Origin: a bacterium
GTDB lineage: Bacteria > NPL-UPA2 > JAGMAN01
Direction of reading: 5' to 3'
NCBI GenBank assembly: GCA_023130215.1
Contig: JAGMAN010000083.1
Location: 1 to 15,179, forward strand
DNA length: 15,179 nt
Shown here piece after piece: positions 1-7,549 of the stretch. A model generated the notes under the pieces. That model was not told where the DNA came from. It worked only from the letters and a program-made list of their open reading frames with translations, and ran no database searches. The translations under genes were made by a program, and so were the position numbers. How positions within the stretch are numbered: position 1 is the stretch's first letter; each line of letters begins with the position of its first letter.

Positions 1-45
1 GACATTATCATTAAGTTACAACAGGTTTTCAGCAGTAAAATTTTC

Positions 46-74
46 TTGACGAAGGAGTTAAGTTTCTGTAGTAT
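46..74 (+). promoter_or_regulatory. Candidate sigma-70 promoter for glyS
   Basis: TTGACG at 46-51 (5 of 6 to the -35 consensus) is followed after 17 bp by TAGTAT at 69-74 (4 of 6 to the -10 consensus). An overlapping TATAGT at 72-77 matches the -10 better but would need a 20-bp spacer. Transcription would begin near 81-83, about 30 bases before the preferred glyS ATG. Called by eye only. Confidence 0.45.
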
Positions 75-100
75 AGTGAAGAGCAAGGGAGTTAGTGAGC

Positions 101-112
101 AGGGGGAAGAGG
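101..112 (+). promoter_or_regulatory. Ribosome binding site deciding the glyS start
   Basis: The purine run AGGGGGAAGAGG ends directly before the ATG at 113; its AGGGGG core (101-106) leaves a 6-base spacer. An in-frame GTG at 95 has a GGGAG only 3 bases upstream and would add six residues with no family counterpart, so the ATG is preferred. Confidence 0.55.
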
Positions 113-1432
113 ATGGCCAAAGCTCAAGAGACCAACATTATGGATAAGATAGTTTCCTTATGCAAGAGGAGGGGGTACATCTTCCAGTCCAGCGAGATAT
201 ACGGCGGCCTGGGCTCCACCTGGGACTATGGTCCCCTGGGCGTGGAACTGAAGCGGAATCTCAAGGCCTGGTGGTGGAGGAACATGGTTTACGAGAGGGG
301 CGATATGGAGGGGCTGGATGCGGCCATACTCATGCATCCTAAGGCATGGGAGGCCTCTGGCCACACCAAGTCCTTTGCCGACCTTTTGGTTGAGTGCAAG
401 AGTTGTAATGGCAGGTTTCGCCAGGACCTTTTAAAAGGCGAGAGCTGCCCGGAATGTGGCGGGGAGCTATCCAGCCCCCGCAGATTCAACCTGATGTTCA
501 AGACCTTCTTAGGTTCAGTGGAGGAGGAGGCCTCCACCGTCTATCTTCGGCCGGAGACGGCCCAGGGAATCTTTGTAAACTTTGTCAACGTGCAAGGGGC
601 TATGCGTCGGAGACTCCCCTTTGGTATTGCCCAGATTGGCAAGGCCTTTCGTAACGAAATCACCACCGGTGGATTTACCTTCCGTTCGAGAGAGTTTGAG
701 CAGATGGAGATAGAGTTTTTCGTGGAACCGGAATCGGCCAAGCGCTGGTTTGACTATTGGACCGAGGAGCGCCTTAACTGGTACGTGGATTTAGGAATAA
801 GGAGGGATAACATTCGCCTCAGAGAGCACACCCAGGATGAATTAGCTCACTACGCCAGGCACTGTTTCGATATAGAATATAAGTTTCCCTCAGGATGGGC
901 CGAGCTTGAGGGAATAGCCAACAGAACAGACTTTGACCTGAAAAAACATTCAGAGTTTAGCGGGAAGCAGTTAAGTTACCACGACGAGGAGAAGAAAGAG
1001 TGGATAGTCCCTTATATCATAGAGCCCTCTGGAGGTGTGGACAGAGCGGCTCTGGCTTTTCTGGTGGATGCCTACCGCGAGGAGAAGGTCAGGGGCGAGA
1101 AGAGAGTGGTCTTAGGGCTGGATAGGCGCCTTGCCCCCATCAAGGCGGCGGTGCTGCCACTTCTGCGAAATCGTCCTGAGGTTGTCTCTATGGCTAAGAA
1201 GATCTGGGAGAACATGAGAGGACCATTTCGGGTAACCTATGATGACACGGCAAGCATTGGAAGGCTATACAGGAGACAGGATGAGGTAGGCACGCTACTG
1301 TGTATCACTGTAGATGTTCAGTCTCTTGATGATAAAAAGGTCACGGTGAGAGACAGGGATACCATGGAACAGGATAGAGTTCCTATCGAGAACCTGAAGC
1401 CATATTTAGCAGAGAAAATGGAAGTTAAATAG
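113..1432 (+). CDS. glyS: Glycyl-tRNA synthetase, single-chain (alpha-2) type
   Basis: Cytoplasmic class II aminoacyl-tRNA synthetase that charges tRNA-Gly with glycine using ATP. The protein is 439 residues, near the usual length of the homodimeric type. It is unlike the separate GlyQ/GlyS alpha-beta enzyme. The N-terminus carries the family signature KRRGYIFQSSEIYGG. Four cysteines in two CxxC pairs (about C95, C98, C112, C115) form the insertion expected to bind zinc. Class II motif 2 is visible as FRNEITTGGFTFRSREFEQ (from about residue 179) and motif 3 as EPSGGVDRAALAF (from about 304). The anticodon-binding domain occupies roughly residues 335-430. An in-frame GTG lies 18 bases upstream, but the ATG has the better Shine-Dalgarno spacing. 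The next gene, ppdK, follows after 18 bp, so the two are probably cotranscribed. The identification is secure; only the exact start is open. Confidence 0.96.
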   Translation: MAKAQETNIMDKIVSLCKRRGYIFQSSEIYGGLGSTWDYGPLGVELKRNLKAWWWRNMVYERGDMEGLDAAILMHPKAWEASGHTKSFADLLVECKSCNGRFRQDLLKGESCPECGGELSSPRRFNLMFKTFLGSVEEEASTVYLRPETAQGIFVNFVNVQGAMRRRLPFGIAQIGKAFRNEITTGGFTFRSREFEQMEIEFFVEPESAKRWFDYWTEERLNWYVDLGIRRDNIRLREHTQDELAHYARHCFDIEYKFPSGWAELEGIANRTDFDLKKHSEFSGKQLSYHDEEKKEWIVPYIIEPSGGVDRAALAFLVDAYREEKVRGEKRVVLGLDRRLAPIKAAVLPLLRNRPEVVSMAKKIWENMRGPFRVTYDDTASIGRLYRRQDEVGTLLCITVDVQSLDDKKVTVRDRDTMEQDRVPIENLKPYLAEKMEVK

Positions 1433-1438
1433 TTGATG

Positions 1439-1444
1439 AGGAGA
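1439..1444 (+). promoter_or_regulatory. Ribosome binding site deciding the ppdK start
   Basis: AGGAGA lies 6 bases before the ATG at 1451. Upstream in-frame starts at 1433 (TTG, abutting the glyS stop) and 1436 (ATG) have no comparable signal and would add five or six residues before the conserved N-terminus. Confidence 0.55.
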
Positions 1445-1450
1445 AAAGGT

Positions 1451-4162
1451 ATGGGAAAGTATATTTACTTCTTTGGAGGTGGCGAAGCAGAGGGAAATGC
1501 CGGGATGAAGAATGAACTGGGAGGTAAGGGAGCAAACTTAGCTGAGATGTCCAATTTAGGTATAGCGGTGCCTCCCGGATTTACCATTACTACCGAGGTC
1601 TGTGCCTGCTATATGAAATCTAACGGGAAATATCCTTCCGGGTTGAGAGAAGAGGTTAAGTCTGCCTTAGCCCGGGTTGAGAAGGTCACCGGCTCCAAAT
1701 TTGGCCATCCAGATAACCCTCTTCTCTTCTCCATCCGCAGTGGTGCCCGGCAGTCAATGCCCGGAATGATGGAGACGGTCTTGAATATCGGGCTTACCGA
1801 AAAGACCTTACCCGGCCTCATCCGTAAGAGCAGCAATGAGCGGTTCGTCTACGATGCCTACCGGCGCCTGATAACGATGTACTCCGATGTAGTCATGGAG
1901 AAAGCAACTGGAACGGAGCCGGCTGAAGGGGAGGGAATCCGGCAACAGCTTGAGCGGGAGATGGAGAAGATGAAGAGGCAACGGGGTGCCAAGGACGATA
2001 CCCAGCTTGATACTAACAACCTTAAAAGACTTTGCCAGATCTTCAAGGAGAAGGTGAAAGCTGTCCTGGGCAAAGAATTCCCCGACGATCCATTTGAACA
2101 GCTATGGGGAGGTATTGGAGCTGTATTCAAATCTTGGAATGGAAGAAGGGCTATATCTTATCGTCGAATCGAAAATATCCCGGCTGAGTGGGGAACAGCA
2201 GTCAATGTTCAGACTATGGTCTTCGGCAATATGGGAAGTGGTTCTGCCACTGGCGTGGCTTTCACCCGTAATCCAGCTACTGGTGAAAGACAGTTTTACG
2301 GTGAGTTCTTAGTTAACGCTCAGGGAGAAGATGTGGTAGCTGGAATCCGCACTCCTCAATCCTTAAATAGAGCTACTAAGACCAGGACCAGTGAGCACCT
2401 GCCATCCTTAGAAGAGATCATGCCTGACCTTTACCGGCAGCTTGATGACATCAGAGGAAAGTTAGAAGCCCATTATCGGGACATGCAGGACATCGAGTTC
2501 ACCATCCAGGAAGGAAAGCTATATATGCTTCAAACTCGGACAGGGAAACGTAATGGTGCAGCGGCTGTCAGAATGGCCGTGGATATGTGTGAAGAAGCTA
2601 ACATATCCAGGGAAGAGGCTCTTCTCAGAGTCCGACCAGAACAGTTGGACGAACTCCTCCACCCAATGATCAACCCAAAGGAGGAAGCAAGTGCGGTAAA
2701 GTTAGCTGAGGGACTTCCAGCCGGACCCGGTGGTGCTCAAGGACAGATTGTCTTTACGGCTGATGATGCAGAGTCCTGGACAGCGGAGGGGAAGAAAGTC
2801 ATCTTAGTGCGCAATGAGACCAGTCCGGAGGATGTCCATGGTATGCATGCGGCTCAGGCTATTCTCACTGCTACCGGAGGTATGACCAGCCATGCCGCCC
2901 TGGTAGCCAGGGGCTGGGGAAAATGTTGCATCGTCGGCTGTACCGACCTGAACATAGATGTGGCTAATCGTCAGCTCAAGGTTAACGGAGAAGTATTGAA
3001 AGAAGGCGACCGAATTAGTCTCAATGGCACGAGAGGCACGGTCTATAAGGGCAGTCTGCCCCTTCTGCCGGCTGACCCCCAGCGTAACCTCTATTATAAG
3101 GTCCTGATGCAGTGGGCTGATGAGGCCCGAACCCTCGGTGTTCGCACCAATGCGGATACTCCTTCCGATGCCAGGATGGCCAGGGACTTTGGGGCGGAGG
3201 GGATTGGATTATGCCGGACCGAACATATGTTCTTCGGCCCGGACCGAATCATGGCTATGCGGGAGATGATCCTCAGCGATACTGAGGAAGGACGCCGCCG
3301 GGCACTGGATAAACTCCTCCCTTATCAGAAGAAGGATTTCATAGGGATTTTTGAGGTTATGGAGGGGCTGCCGGTCACCATACGGACGCTGGACCCACCC
3401 CTGCATGAATTCCTTCCACGGGATGAGGTGAGCCAGAAGGAAATGGCTAAAGAGATGGGCATTTCACTGGACGCTATTAAGGTCAAGGTCAATGCCCTGC
3501 ACGAGATCAACCCCATGCTCGGACATAGAGGATGTCGACTGGGGGTGACCTATCCTGAGATCACCCGTATGCAGGCGAGAGCCATTATGGAAGCCGCCTG
3601 TGAACTAATAAAAAAGGGAGTTAGGGTCTATCCGGAGATCATGATACCCCTGATAGGCACCAGGGAGGAACTGTCCAACCAGAAGAAGATTGTGGTGGAA
3701 GTAGCTGAAGAAGTTATGAAGAAGTATGGGGTTCGAGTGAATTATTCAGTGGGAACGATGATTGAGATTCCCCGGGCATCTATCACTGCTAATGAGATTG
3801 CTGAGGTAGCTGAATTCTTCTCCTTCGGGACCAACGATCTTACCCAGATGACCTTTGGCTTCAGTCGGGACGATGCTGGAAAGTTCTTGCCGGATTATCT
3901 CGAAAATCGCATCCTGCCCCAGGATCCTTTCCAGACCATTGACGAGAGAGGTGTTGGCGAACTGGTGGCCCTGGGCATTAAGCGGGGCCGCTCCACCCGG
4001 CCCAAGCTTAAGGTGGGAATCTGTGGTGAGCATGGAGGGGACCCCCGTTCCATTGAATTCTGCCATCGGGTGGGAATGGACTATGTTAGTTGTTCCCCTT
4101 ACAGGGTTCCCATCGCCCGCTTAGCGGCTGCCCGGGGAAAGTTGTTGGAGAAGAGTGAATAA
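1451..4162 (+). CDS. ppdK: Pyruvate, phosphate dikinase
   Basis: Interconverts pyruvate + ATP + phosphate and PEP + AMP + diphosphate in the cytoplasm. In anaerobes it can act in glycolysis (PPi-linked ATP yield) or gluconeogenesis. The 903-residue protein is full length. The N-terminal ATP-grasp half includes KGANLAEM and SIRSGARQSMPGMMETV (R96 region), then GVAFTRNPATGERQFYGEF. The central swivelling domain carries GGMTSHAALVARGWGKCC with catalytic His481; Thr479 two residues before it is the position that PDRP regulators phosphorylate in other organisms. The C-terminal TIM-barrel PEP/pyruvate domain has GIGLCRTEH (584-592) and the catalytic Cys858 in GICGEHGGDP. No key residue is missing. 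It starts 18 bp after glyS and is probably in the same transcript. No PDRP-type regulator is visible in the window, so whether Thr479 is regulated here cannot be judged. Confidence 0.97.
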   Translation: MGKYIYFFGGGEAEGNAGMKNELGGKGANLAEMSNLGIAVPPGFTITTEVCACYMKSNGKYPSGLREEVKSALARVEKVTGSKFGHPDNPLLFSIRSGARQSMPGMMETVLNIGLTEKTLPGLIRKSSNERFVYDAYRRLITMYSDVVMEKATGTEPAEGEGIRQQLEREMEKMKRQRGAKDDTQLDTNNLKRLCQIFKEKVKAVLGKEFPDDPFEQLWGGIGAVFKSWNGRRAISYRRIENIPAEWGTAVNVQTMVFGNMGSGSATGVAFTRNPATGERQFYGEFLVNAQGEDVVAGIRTPQSLNRATKTRTSEHLPSLEEIMPDLYRQLDDIRGKLEAHYRDMQDIEFTIQEGKLYMLQTRTGKRNGAAAVRMAVDMCEEANISREEALLRVRPEQLDELLHPMINPKEEASAVKLAEGLPAGPGGAQGQIVFTADDAESWTAEGKKVILVRNETSPEDVHGMHAAQAILTATGGMTSHAALVARGWGKCCIVGCTDLNIDVANRQLKVNGEVLKEGDRISLNGTRGTVYKGSLPLLPADPQRNLYYKVLMQWADEARTLGVRTNADTPSDARMARDFGAEGIGLCRTEHMFFGPDRIMAMREMILSDTEEGRRRALDKLLPYQKKDFIGIFEVMEGLPVTIRTLDPPLHEFLPRDEVSQKEMAKEMGISLDAIKVKVNALHEINPMLGHRGCRLGVTYPEITRMQARAIMEAACELIKKGVRVYPEIMIPLIGTREELSNQKKIVVEVAEEVMKKYGVRVNYSVGTMIEIPRASITANEIAEVAEFFSFGTNDLTQMTFGFSRDDAGKFLPDYLENRILPQDPFQTIDERGVGELVALGIKRGRSTRPKLKVGICGEHGGDPRSIEFCHRVGMDYVSCSPYRVPIARLAAARGKLLEKSE

Positions 4163-4169
4163 AACTGAA

Positions 4170-4199
4170 TTGACTAAGGATAAAGAAGTGTGGTAAAAG
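4170..4199 (+). promoter_or_regulatory. Candidate promoter for the winged-helix/sigma/apt cluster
   Basis: In the 58-bp gap after ppdK, TTGACT (4170-4175) is followed by an 18-bp spacer and TAAAAG (4194-4199), a 4 of 6 match to the -10 box. A TG at 4191-4192 is placed as in extended -10 promoters. Initiation would fall near 4206, leaving a very short leader before the ATG at 4221. No terminator is seen between ppdK and this site, so read-through from ppdK is also possible. Confidence 0.35.
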
Positions 4200-4220
4200 A
4201 AACTCAACAGGAGCACAAAG

Positions 4221-4568
4221 ATGCCTGAGGATCCGGACGAGGAAGTAGAGAGATTTATAGATCAAAGAATCCGCTCTCTGCTGGAGATGGACCTTATCGT
4301 TTATTTTCATAATAACCCGGTGGTGGCAGAGAGTGCCAGGCAGGTTGCTTCTCGCTTAGGTAAAGATGTCAAAGAGGTGACCAGGGCTCTGCGTGAGTTT
4401 GAAGTTAGGGGACTGGTCCGCAACATGGCTACGGCAGGGGCTCCCATCTACGTCTATGCCGCTGGTGATAACCTTCGTCCCATTATCAATCGGTTCGTCC
4501 TGCTGGTCTCCTCCCGGAAAGGTAGATCGCTGGTTTACAGCAAGCTTGTCTCCAGGGGAAGGCTGTAG
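4221..4568 (+). CDS. Small winged-helix-like protein, function unknown
   Basis: I do not recognise this 115-residue protein as a named family. It is highly charged at the N-terminus (MPEDPDEEVERF). Residues about 20-80 look like a winged helix-turn-helix. A first helix (LLEMDLIVYFHNNP) precedes SARQVASRLG as helix 2, then a likely recognition helix DVKEVTRALREFEVRGLV, and a short strand PIYVYA as a possible wing. This resembles the MarR/ArsR/TrmB-type fold, which senses a ligand or binds DNA. The C-terminal 30 residues are basic. AGGAG (4209-4213) sits 7 bases before the ATG, a good start signal. It lies 19 bp upstream of the sigma factor and is probably cotranscribed with it, so a role in regulating transcription is a reasonable guess. 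It is not a primase: no zinc finger or Toprim motif is present. The coding call is strong, the function weak. Confidence 0.7.
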   Translation: MPEDPDEEVERFIDQRIRSLLEMDLIVYFHNNPVVAESARQVASRLGKDVKEVTRALREFEVRGLVRNMATAGAPIYVYAAGDNLRPIINRFVLLVSSRKGRSLVYSKLVSRGRL

Positions 4569-4587
4569 GGAAAAGGAGCTACCCGGG

Positions 4588-5457
4588 ATGGGAGATGAAG
4601 TCAAGACCACTGAAAACAAAGACGTCATTACATTATATTTGAAGGAGATAAGGGGTGTTTCTCTTCTCACTCCCGAGGAAGAATTGGAGCTGGCCAAGAA
4701 GGCAAGGAACAAAAAACGAGGCAAAGAAGCTCAGGAGGAGGCTCGGAAGAGATTGATACAGGCAAACCTGAGACTGGTGGTTAATATCGCCAAAAGGTAT
4801 CTTCGACTGGGATTACCACTGCCCGATTTGATAGAGGAGGGCAATTTAGGTTTAATGAAGGCATCTGAGAAATACGACTATCGCAAGGGTTACCGGTTCA
4901 GCACTTATGCTTCCTGGTGGATCAGGCAGTTCATTACTCGGGCCTTAGCTAATCAGGGAAAGATCATCCGTCTTCCCTTGCACATGTGCGAGACGATTAG
5001 TAGGTGGAGGAAGGTCAATCAGCAGTTAGCTCAAAAGTTGGGACGAAAGCCAGGGGTAGATGAGGTAGCCAGAGAGATGAAGCTCAGCCCTGGCCGGGTT
5101 AGGAAGATTGAGGAACTGGCCACCAGTCCAAGTTATCTCGATGCCACCCTGGATGAGGAGGGAGTGAGACGACTGATTGACCTCATGGGGGATGAGGATG
5201 CCATCTCCCCGGCTGACGAGGTAGCCGGCCTCATCGAACATGAGAGGATTATTTCTCTCTTGAATCATCTCCCCCGGAGAGAAGCAGAAGCATTGAAGTT
5301 ACGGTTCGGGTTGAGTAATGGAATTGCCCGCACCCTGGAGGAGACGGGGAAGGAATTAGGAGTTACCCGTGAGAGGGTGCGACAGATAGAGGTTTCAGCC
5401 AAGAAGAAGCTCAAGGCTCTGCTCCTGGAGGATGATAAGGAGTATTTGGAGAGGTGA
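4588..5457 (+). CDS. rpoD: RNA polymerase sigma-70 factor, RpoD/SigA-like
   Basis: Sigma subunit that directs RNA polymerase to promoters. The 289-residue protein has region 1.2 (DVITLYLKEIRGVSLLTPEE, about 12-31) and region 2 from about 56 to 135. Region 2 includes RLVVNIAKRYLRLGLPLPDLI and the -10 recognition helix WWIRQFITRALANQ. Q114 and T117 there match the -12-contacting Gln and Thr of primary sigmas. Region 4.2, LGVTRERVRQIE, keeps the -35-reading residues. Region 1.1 is absent and the region 3.2 linker (about 181-207) diverges from the usual form, so it could be a short primary sigma or a group 2 factor. AAAAGGAG (4571-4578) lies 9 bases before this ATG. The frame stays open upstream to 4393, but that would bury the start in the previous gene and add 65 residues lacking sigma features. 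The conserved recognition residues fit the consensus promoter at 7521-7549. Confidence 0.93.
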   Translation: MGDEVKTTENKDVITLYLKEIRGVSLLTPEEELELAKKARNKKRGKEAQEEARKRLIQANLRLVVNIAKRYLRLGLPLPDLIEEGNLGLMKASEKYDYRKGYRFSTYASWWIRQFITRALANQGKIIRLPLHMCETISRWRKVNQQLAQKLGRKPGVDEVAREMKLSPGRVRKIEELATSPSYLDATLDEEGVRRLIDLMGDEDAISPADEVAGLIEHERIISLLNHLPRREAEALKLRFGLSNGIARTLEETGKELGVTRERVRQIEVSAKKKLKALLLEDDKEYLER

Positions 5458-5969
5458 AAGACCTTAAGTCGAAGATCAGAGATGTTCCAGATTTCCCTCG
5501 GAAGGGAATAGTCTTTAAGGATATCACCACTCTGCTTAAGGACAGGGCTGCCTTCCGGGAAGCAATCGATAAACTAACGGAGCGATATCTGGAGAAGGAG
5601 GTAGATATAGTAGTTGGGGTGGAAGCCAGGGGATTTATAATCGCAGGTCCGCTTGCTTACAAATTAGGTGCCGGCATGGTTCCCATTCGAAAGAAGGGAA
5701 AACTCCCGACTGCCACCCTGCGAGCCTCATATCAGTTAGAATACGGCCAGGATGAACTGGAAATACACCAGGATGCTGTTAAGAAAGGAGACAGGGTGTT
5801 AATCGTTGACGACCTGTTAGCTACCGGGGGGACCAGTTTAGCGGCTGCCAAGCTGGTGAAGAGATTAAAGGGAGAGGTAGTTGAATTAGCCTTTCTTATA
5901 GAGTTGACTTTCTTGAAGGGCAGGGAAAAACTAAAAGGATACCCCGCATTCTCCTTAATCAAGTATTAG
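5454..5969 (+). CDS. apt: Adenine phosphoribosyltransferase
   Basis: Purine-salvage enzyme: adenine + PRPP gives AMP + diphosphate, in the cytoplasm. The 171-residue length is typical. The N-terminus has VPDFPRKGIVFKDITTLL, characteristic of Apt, then VGVEARGFI and the flexible-loop region KKGKLP. The PRPP-binding motif is VLIVDDLLATGGTS (about 115-128). The start is a GTG whose last two bases belong to the TGA stop of the sigma gene (a 4-bp GTGA overlap). GGAGAG lies immediately upstream, so translation is probably coupled to the sigma factor. The 3' end overlaps the converging gltA gene by 11 bp. Family and function are clear; the link to the sigma gene appears to be one of expression rather than shared pathway. 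Confidence 0.95.
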   Translation: MKDLKSKIRDVPDFPRKGIVFKDITTLLKDRAAFREAIDKLTERYLEKEVDIVVGVEARGFIIAGPLAYKLGAGMVPIRKKGKLPTATLRASYQLEYGQDELEIHQDAVKKGDRVLIVDDLLATGGTSLAAAKLVKRLKGEVVELAFLIELTFLKGREKLKGYPAFSLIKY

Positions 5970-7410
5970 TTATCATCTTATCTATGGCTCGGGCGGCTCT
6001 CTTCCCGGCTCCCATAGCAGAGATAACAGTAGCCGCTCCAGTGACGATATCCCCTCCAGCAAAGACTCCTTTAAGGGAAGCGGCTCCATCTTCATCGGCC
6101 TCAATATAGCCCCTTTTATTAAGCCTGAGGCCAGGCGTCCTCCGCAGTAATAAAGGATTGGCTCCCTGTCCAATGGCTATGACGGCTGTATCCATTTCCA
6201 TTCTAAATTCAGAACCCTTTATGGGAATGGGACGCTGACGACCGCTCTCATCCGGCTCTCCTAACCCCATCCGGATACATTCAATTTCCCTAACCCATCC
6301 ATCCTCGCCTAATATCCTGATGGGAACGGTCAACAACTTGAATTTTATCCCTTCCTCCCGAGCATGTTTAACCTCCTCTCGCCTGGCTGGCATCTCCTTC
6401 TCACTTCGCCGATAAACCACCGTTACTTCCTTTGCTCCCAGGCGAAGGGCACAGCGAGCACTATCCATAGCTACATTTCCACCTCCAACCACAGCTACTC
6501 TTTCCTTCACCTTAATGGGAGTATCGTATTCTGGAAATAGGTAAGCTTTCATCAGATTGATGCGGGTTAAGAACTCATTGGCCGAGTAAACACCATTCAG
6601 ATTCTCCCCGGGAATTCCCATGAAATGTGGCAACCCAGCTCCGGTGCCAACGAAGATAGCCTGGAATCCTTCCTGGAAAAGTTCCTCCATGCTTTTAGTG
6701 AGGCCAATGACCATGTTAACTCTAACATCAACTCCCAGGTTCTTGACCGCCTCAATTTCTCTATCCAGCACCTTCTTGGGCAGCCTGAACTCAGGAATTC
6801 CGTAGCGAAGAACTCCTCCTGGCTGGGAGAGAGATTCGAAGACGACCACAGGGTAACCCATCCGGCCTAAATCAGCGGCACAGGTCAATCCGGCCGGCCC
6901 TGAACCAATAACAGCGACCCTGGGTTGCTGTTTGTTATTGAATTCACCCCTCACCTTAATCTCATCACGGCGAGTCGCCTTTGGAGACCTCCCGCCTGAG
7001 GCAGAAGAGCACGGTGAGGGGATAACTTGTTGCTTGTGGCTCATTTCCCAGTCAGCCACAAATCTCTCTAATCTTCCAATGGCCACTGGCCCATCCTTCT
7101 TACTTAAGACGCATAGCTCCTCGCACTGTGTTTCCTGCGGGCAGACCCGTCCACAGACAGCCGGCAGGTTATTCTTCTCCTTGATGAGCGAGATAGCCCC
7201 GGCGAAATCGCCTTCCTTGATGAGCTTGATAAACCCGGGTATATCTATCTCTACTGGACAGCCCTTCAGGCATTCTGGTTTCGGACACTGAAGACACCTT
7301 GAAGCCTCAAGCTGTGCCTGTCTTTCGCTGTAACCCAAAGCCACTTCGTTGAAATTATGAATTCTCTCGCGTGCCGGCTGTTCGGGCATCTCCTGCCTTA
7401 ACTTTGACAC
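5959..7410 (-). CDS. gltA: GltA-type NADPH-dependent glutamate synthase / oxidoreductase, Fe-S flavoprotein
   Basis: A 483-residue protein of the glutamate synthase small-subunit family, closest in layout to the homotetrameric GltA type of anaerobes and archaea. The family also includes NfnB/SudA-like transhydrogenase subunits. Two N-terminal cysteine clusters bind [4Fe-4S]: C39, C42, C47, C51 and C86, C90, C96, C100. The FAD-binding GSGPAG follows at about 169-174, then GIPEFRLPK, an NADPH-binding GGGNVAMD (about 309-316) and a C-terminal FAD-contact segment GVFAGGDIVTGAATVI. No large GltB or NfnA partner is adjacent, so the physiological reaction is uncertain. The start is GTG with GAGGGGG five bases upstream; the next Met is residue 8. 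The linker between the Fe-S and FAD domains (residues 130-155) contains about 25 extra residues encoded by an inverted-repeat element. It is the only minus-strand gene and is transcribed away from the pilus operon. Confidence 0.9.
   Translation of the reverse strand: MSKLRQEMPEQPARERIHNFNEVALGYSERQAQLEASRCLQCPKPECLKGCPVEIDIPGFIKLIKEGDFAGAISLIKEKNNLPAVCGRVCPQETQCEELCVLSKKDGPVAIGRLERFVADWEMSHKQQVIPSPCSSASGGRSPKATRRDEIKVRGEFNNKQQPRVAVIGSGPAGLTCAADLGRMGYPVVVFESLSQPGGVLRYGIPEFRLPKKVLDREIEAVKNLGVDVRVNMVIGLTKSMEELFQEGFQAIFVGTGAGLPHFMGIPGENLNGVYSANEFLTRINLMKAYLFPEYDTPIKVKERVAVVGGGNVAMDSARCALRLGAKEVTVVYRRSEKEMPARREEVKHAREEGIKFKLLTVPIRILGEDGWVREIECIRMGLGEPDESGRQRPIPIKGSEFRMEMDTAVIAIGQGANPLLLRRTPGLRLNKRGYIEADEDGAASLKGVFAGGDIVTGAATVISAMGAGKRAARAIDKMITNT
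6947..7021. repeat. 75-bp inverted-repeat-bounded element inside gltA
   Basis: The perfect 9-bp inverted repeats CCCCTCACC (6947-6955) and GGTGAGGGG (7013-7021) bound a segment of exactly 75 bp. Inside are three smaller palindromes: GGCGAGTCGCC (6969-6979), GGAGACCTCC (6983-6992, stem of 4) and GCCTGAGGC (6994-7002). The length is 25 codons, so the gltA frame is kept. The encoded residues (rich in Ser, Gly, Arg, Lys) fall in the linker between the Fe-S and FAD domains, where this family normally has a short spacer. This looks like a miniature, protein-coding palindromic element. No clear target-site duplication is visible, and I cannot see other copies in the window. Confidence 0.55.
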
Positions 7411-7415
7411 TATGT

Positions 7416-7424
7416 CCCCCTCTT
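7416..7424 (-). promoter_or_regulatory. Ribosome binding site for the gltA GTG start
   Basis: Read on the minus strand, AAGAGGGGG is followed by a 5-base spacer and the GTG at 7410-7408. This supports the GTG start over the in-frame ATG at residue 8. Confidence 0.5.
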
Positions 7425-7458
7425 ACTTACCTTGTTTTTCCTATCTCGCTCACACGCT

Positions 7459-7488
7459 ATTATATCTTATTGCCCCAGATTGTAGCAA
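7459..7488 (-). promoter_or_regulatory. Candidate sigma-70 promoter for gltA
   Basis: On the minus strand, TTGCTA (7488-7483, 4 of 6 to the -35 consensus) is followed after 18 bp by a perfect TATAAT (7464-7459). Initiation would be near 7452, giving a leader of about 40 bases. It diverges from the plus-strand promoter, with 32 bp between the two -35 boxes. Confidence 0.55.
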
Positions 7489-7520
7489 GTTTTTTCCTTC
7501 AAGGTCTTTTCACAAAAATT

Positions 7521-7549
7521 TTGACAGATTGGCCATTCTGAGGTATAAT
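7521..7549 (+). promoter_or_regulatory. Perfect-consensus sigma-70 promoter for the pilus operon
   Basis: TTGACA (7521-7526), a 17-bp spacer and TATAAT (7544-7549) match the sigma-70 consensus at all 12 positions with ideal spacing. Initiation near 7556 leaves a leader of about 17 bases before the ATG at 7573. The leader holds AGGAGG (7559-7564) eight bases upstream of the start. The 11-bp odd palindrome CAAAATTTTG-like CAAAAATTTTG (7513-7523) overlaps the -35 box and could be an operator. Confidence 0.8.

Noticed and set aside
1-148. Open reading frame from base 1 running to a TAA near 146-148, possibly the tail of an upstream gene
   Set aside because: It overlaps the promoter-like sequence and the glyS start, the residues match nothing I recognise, and its length is compatible with chance.
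4163-4220. Rho-independent terminator after ppdK
   Set aside because: The 58-bp gap has no GC-rich stem followed by a T-tract; it reads better as a promoter region.
4393-4587. 65-residue N-terminal extension of the sigma factor
   Set aside because: It lies entirely inside the preceding gene in another frame and has no region 1.1 character. The ATG at 4588 has a proper ribosome binding site.
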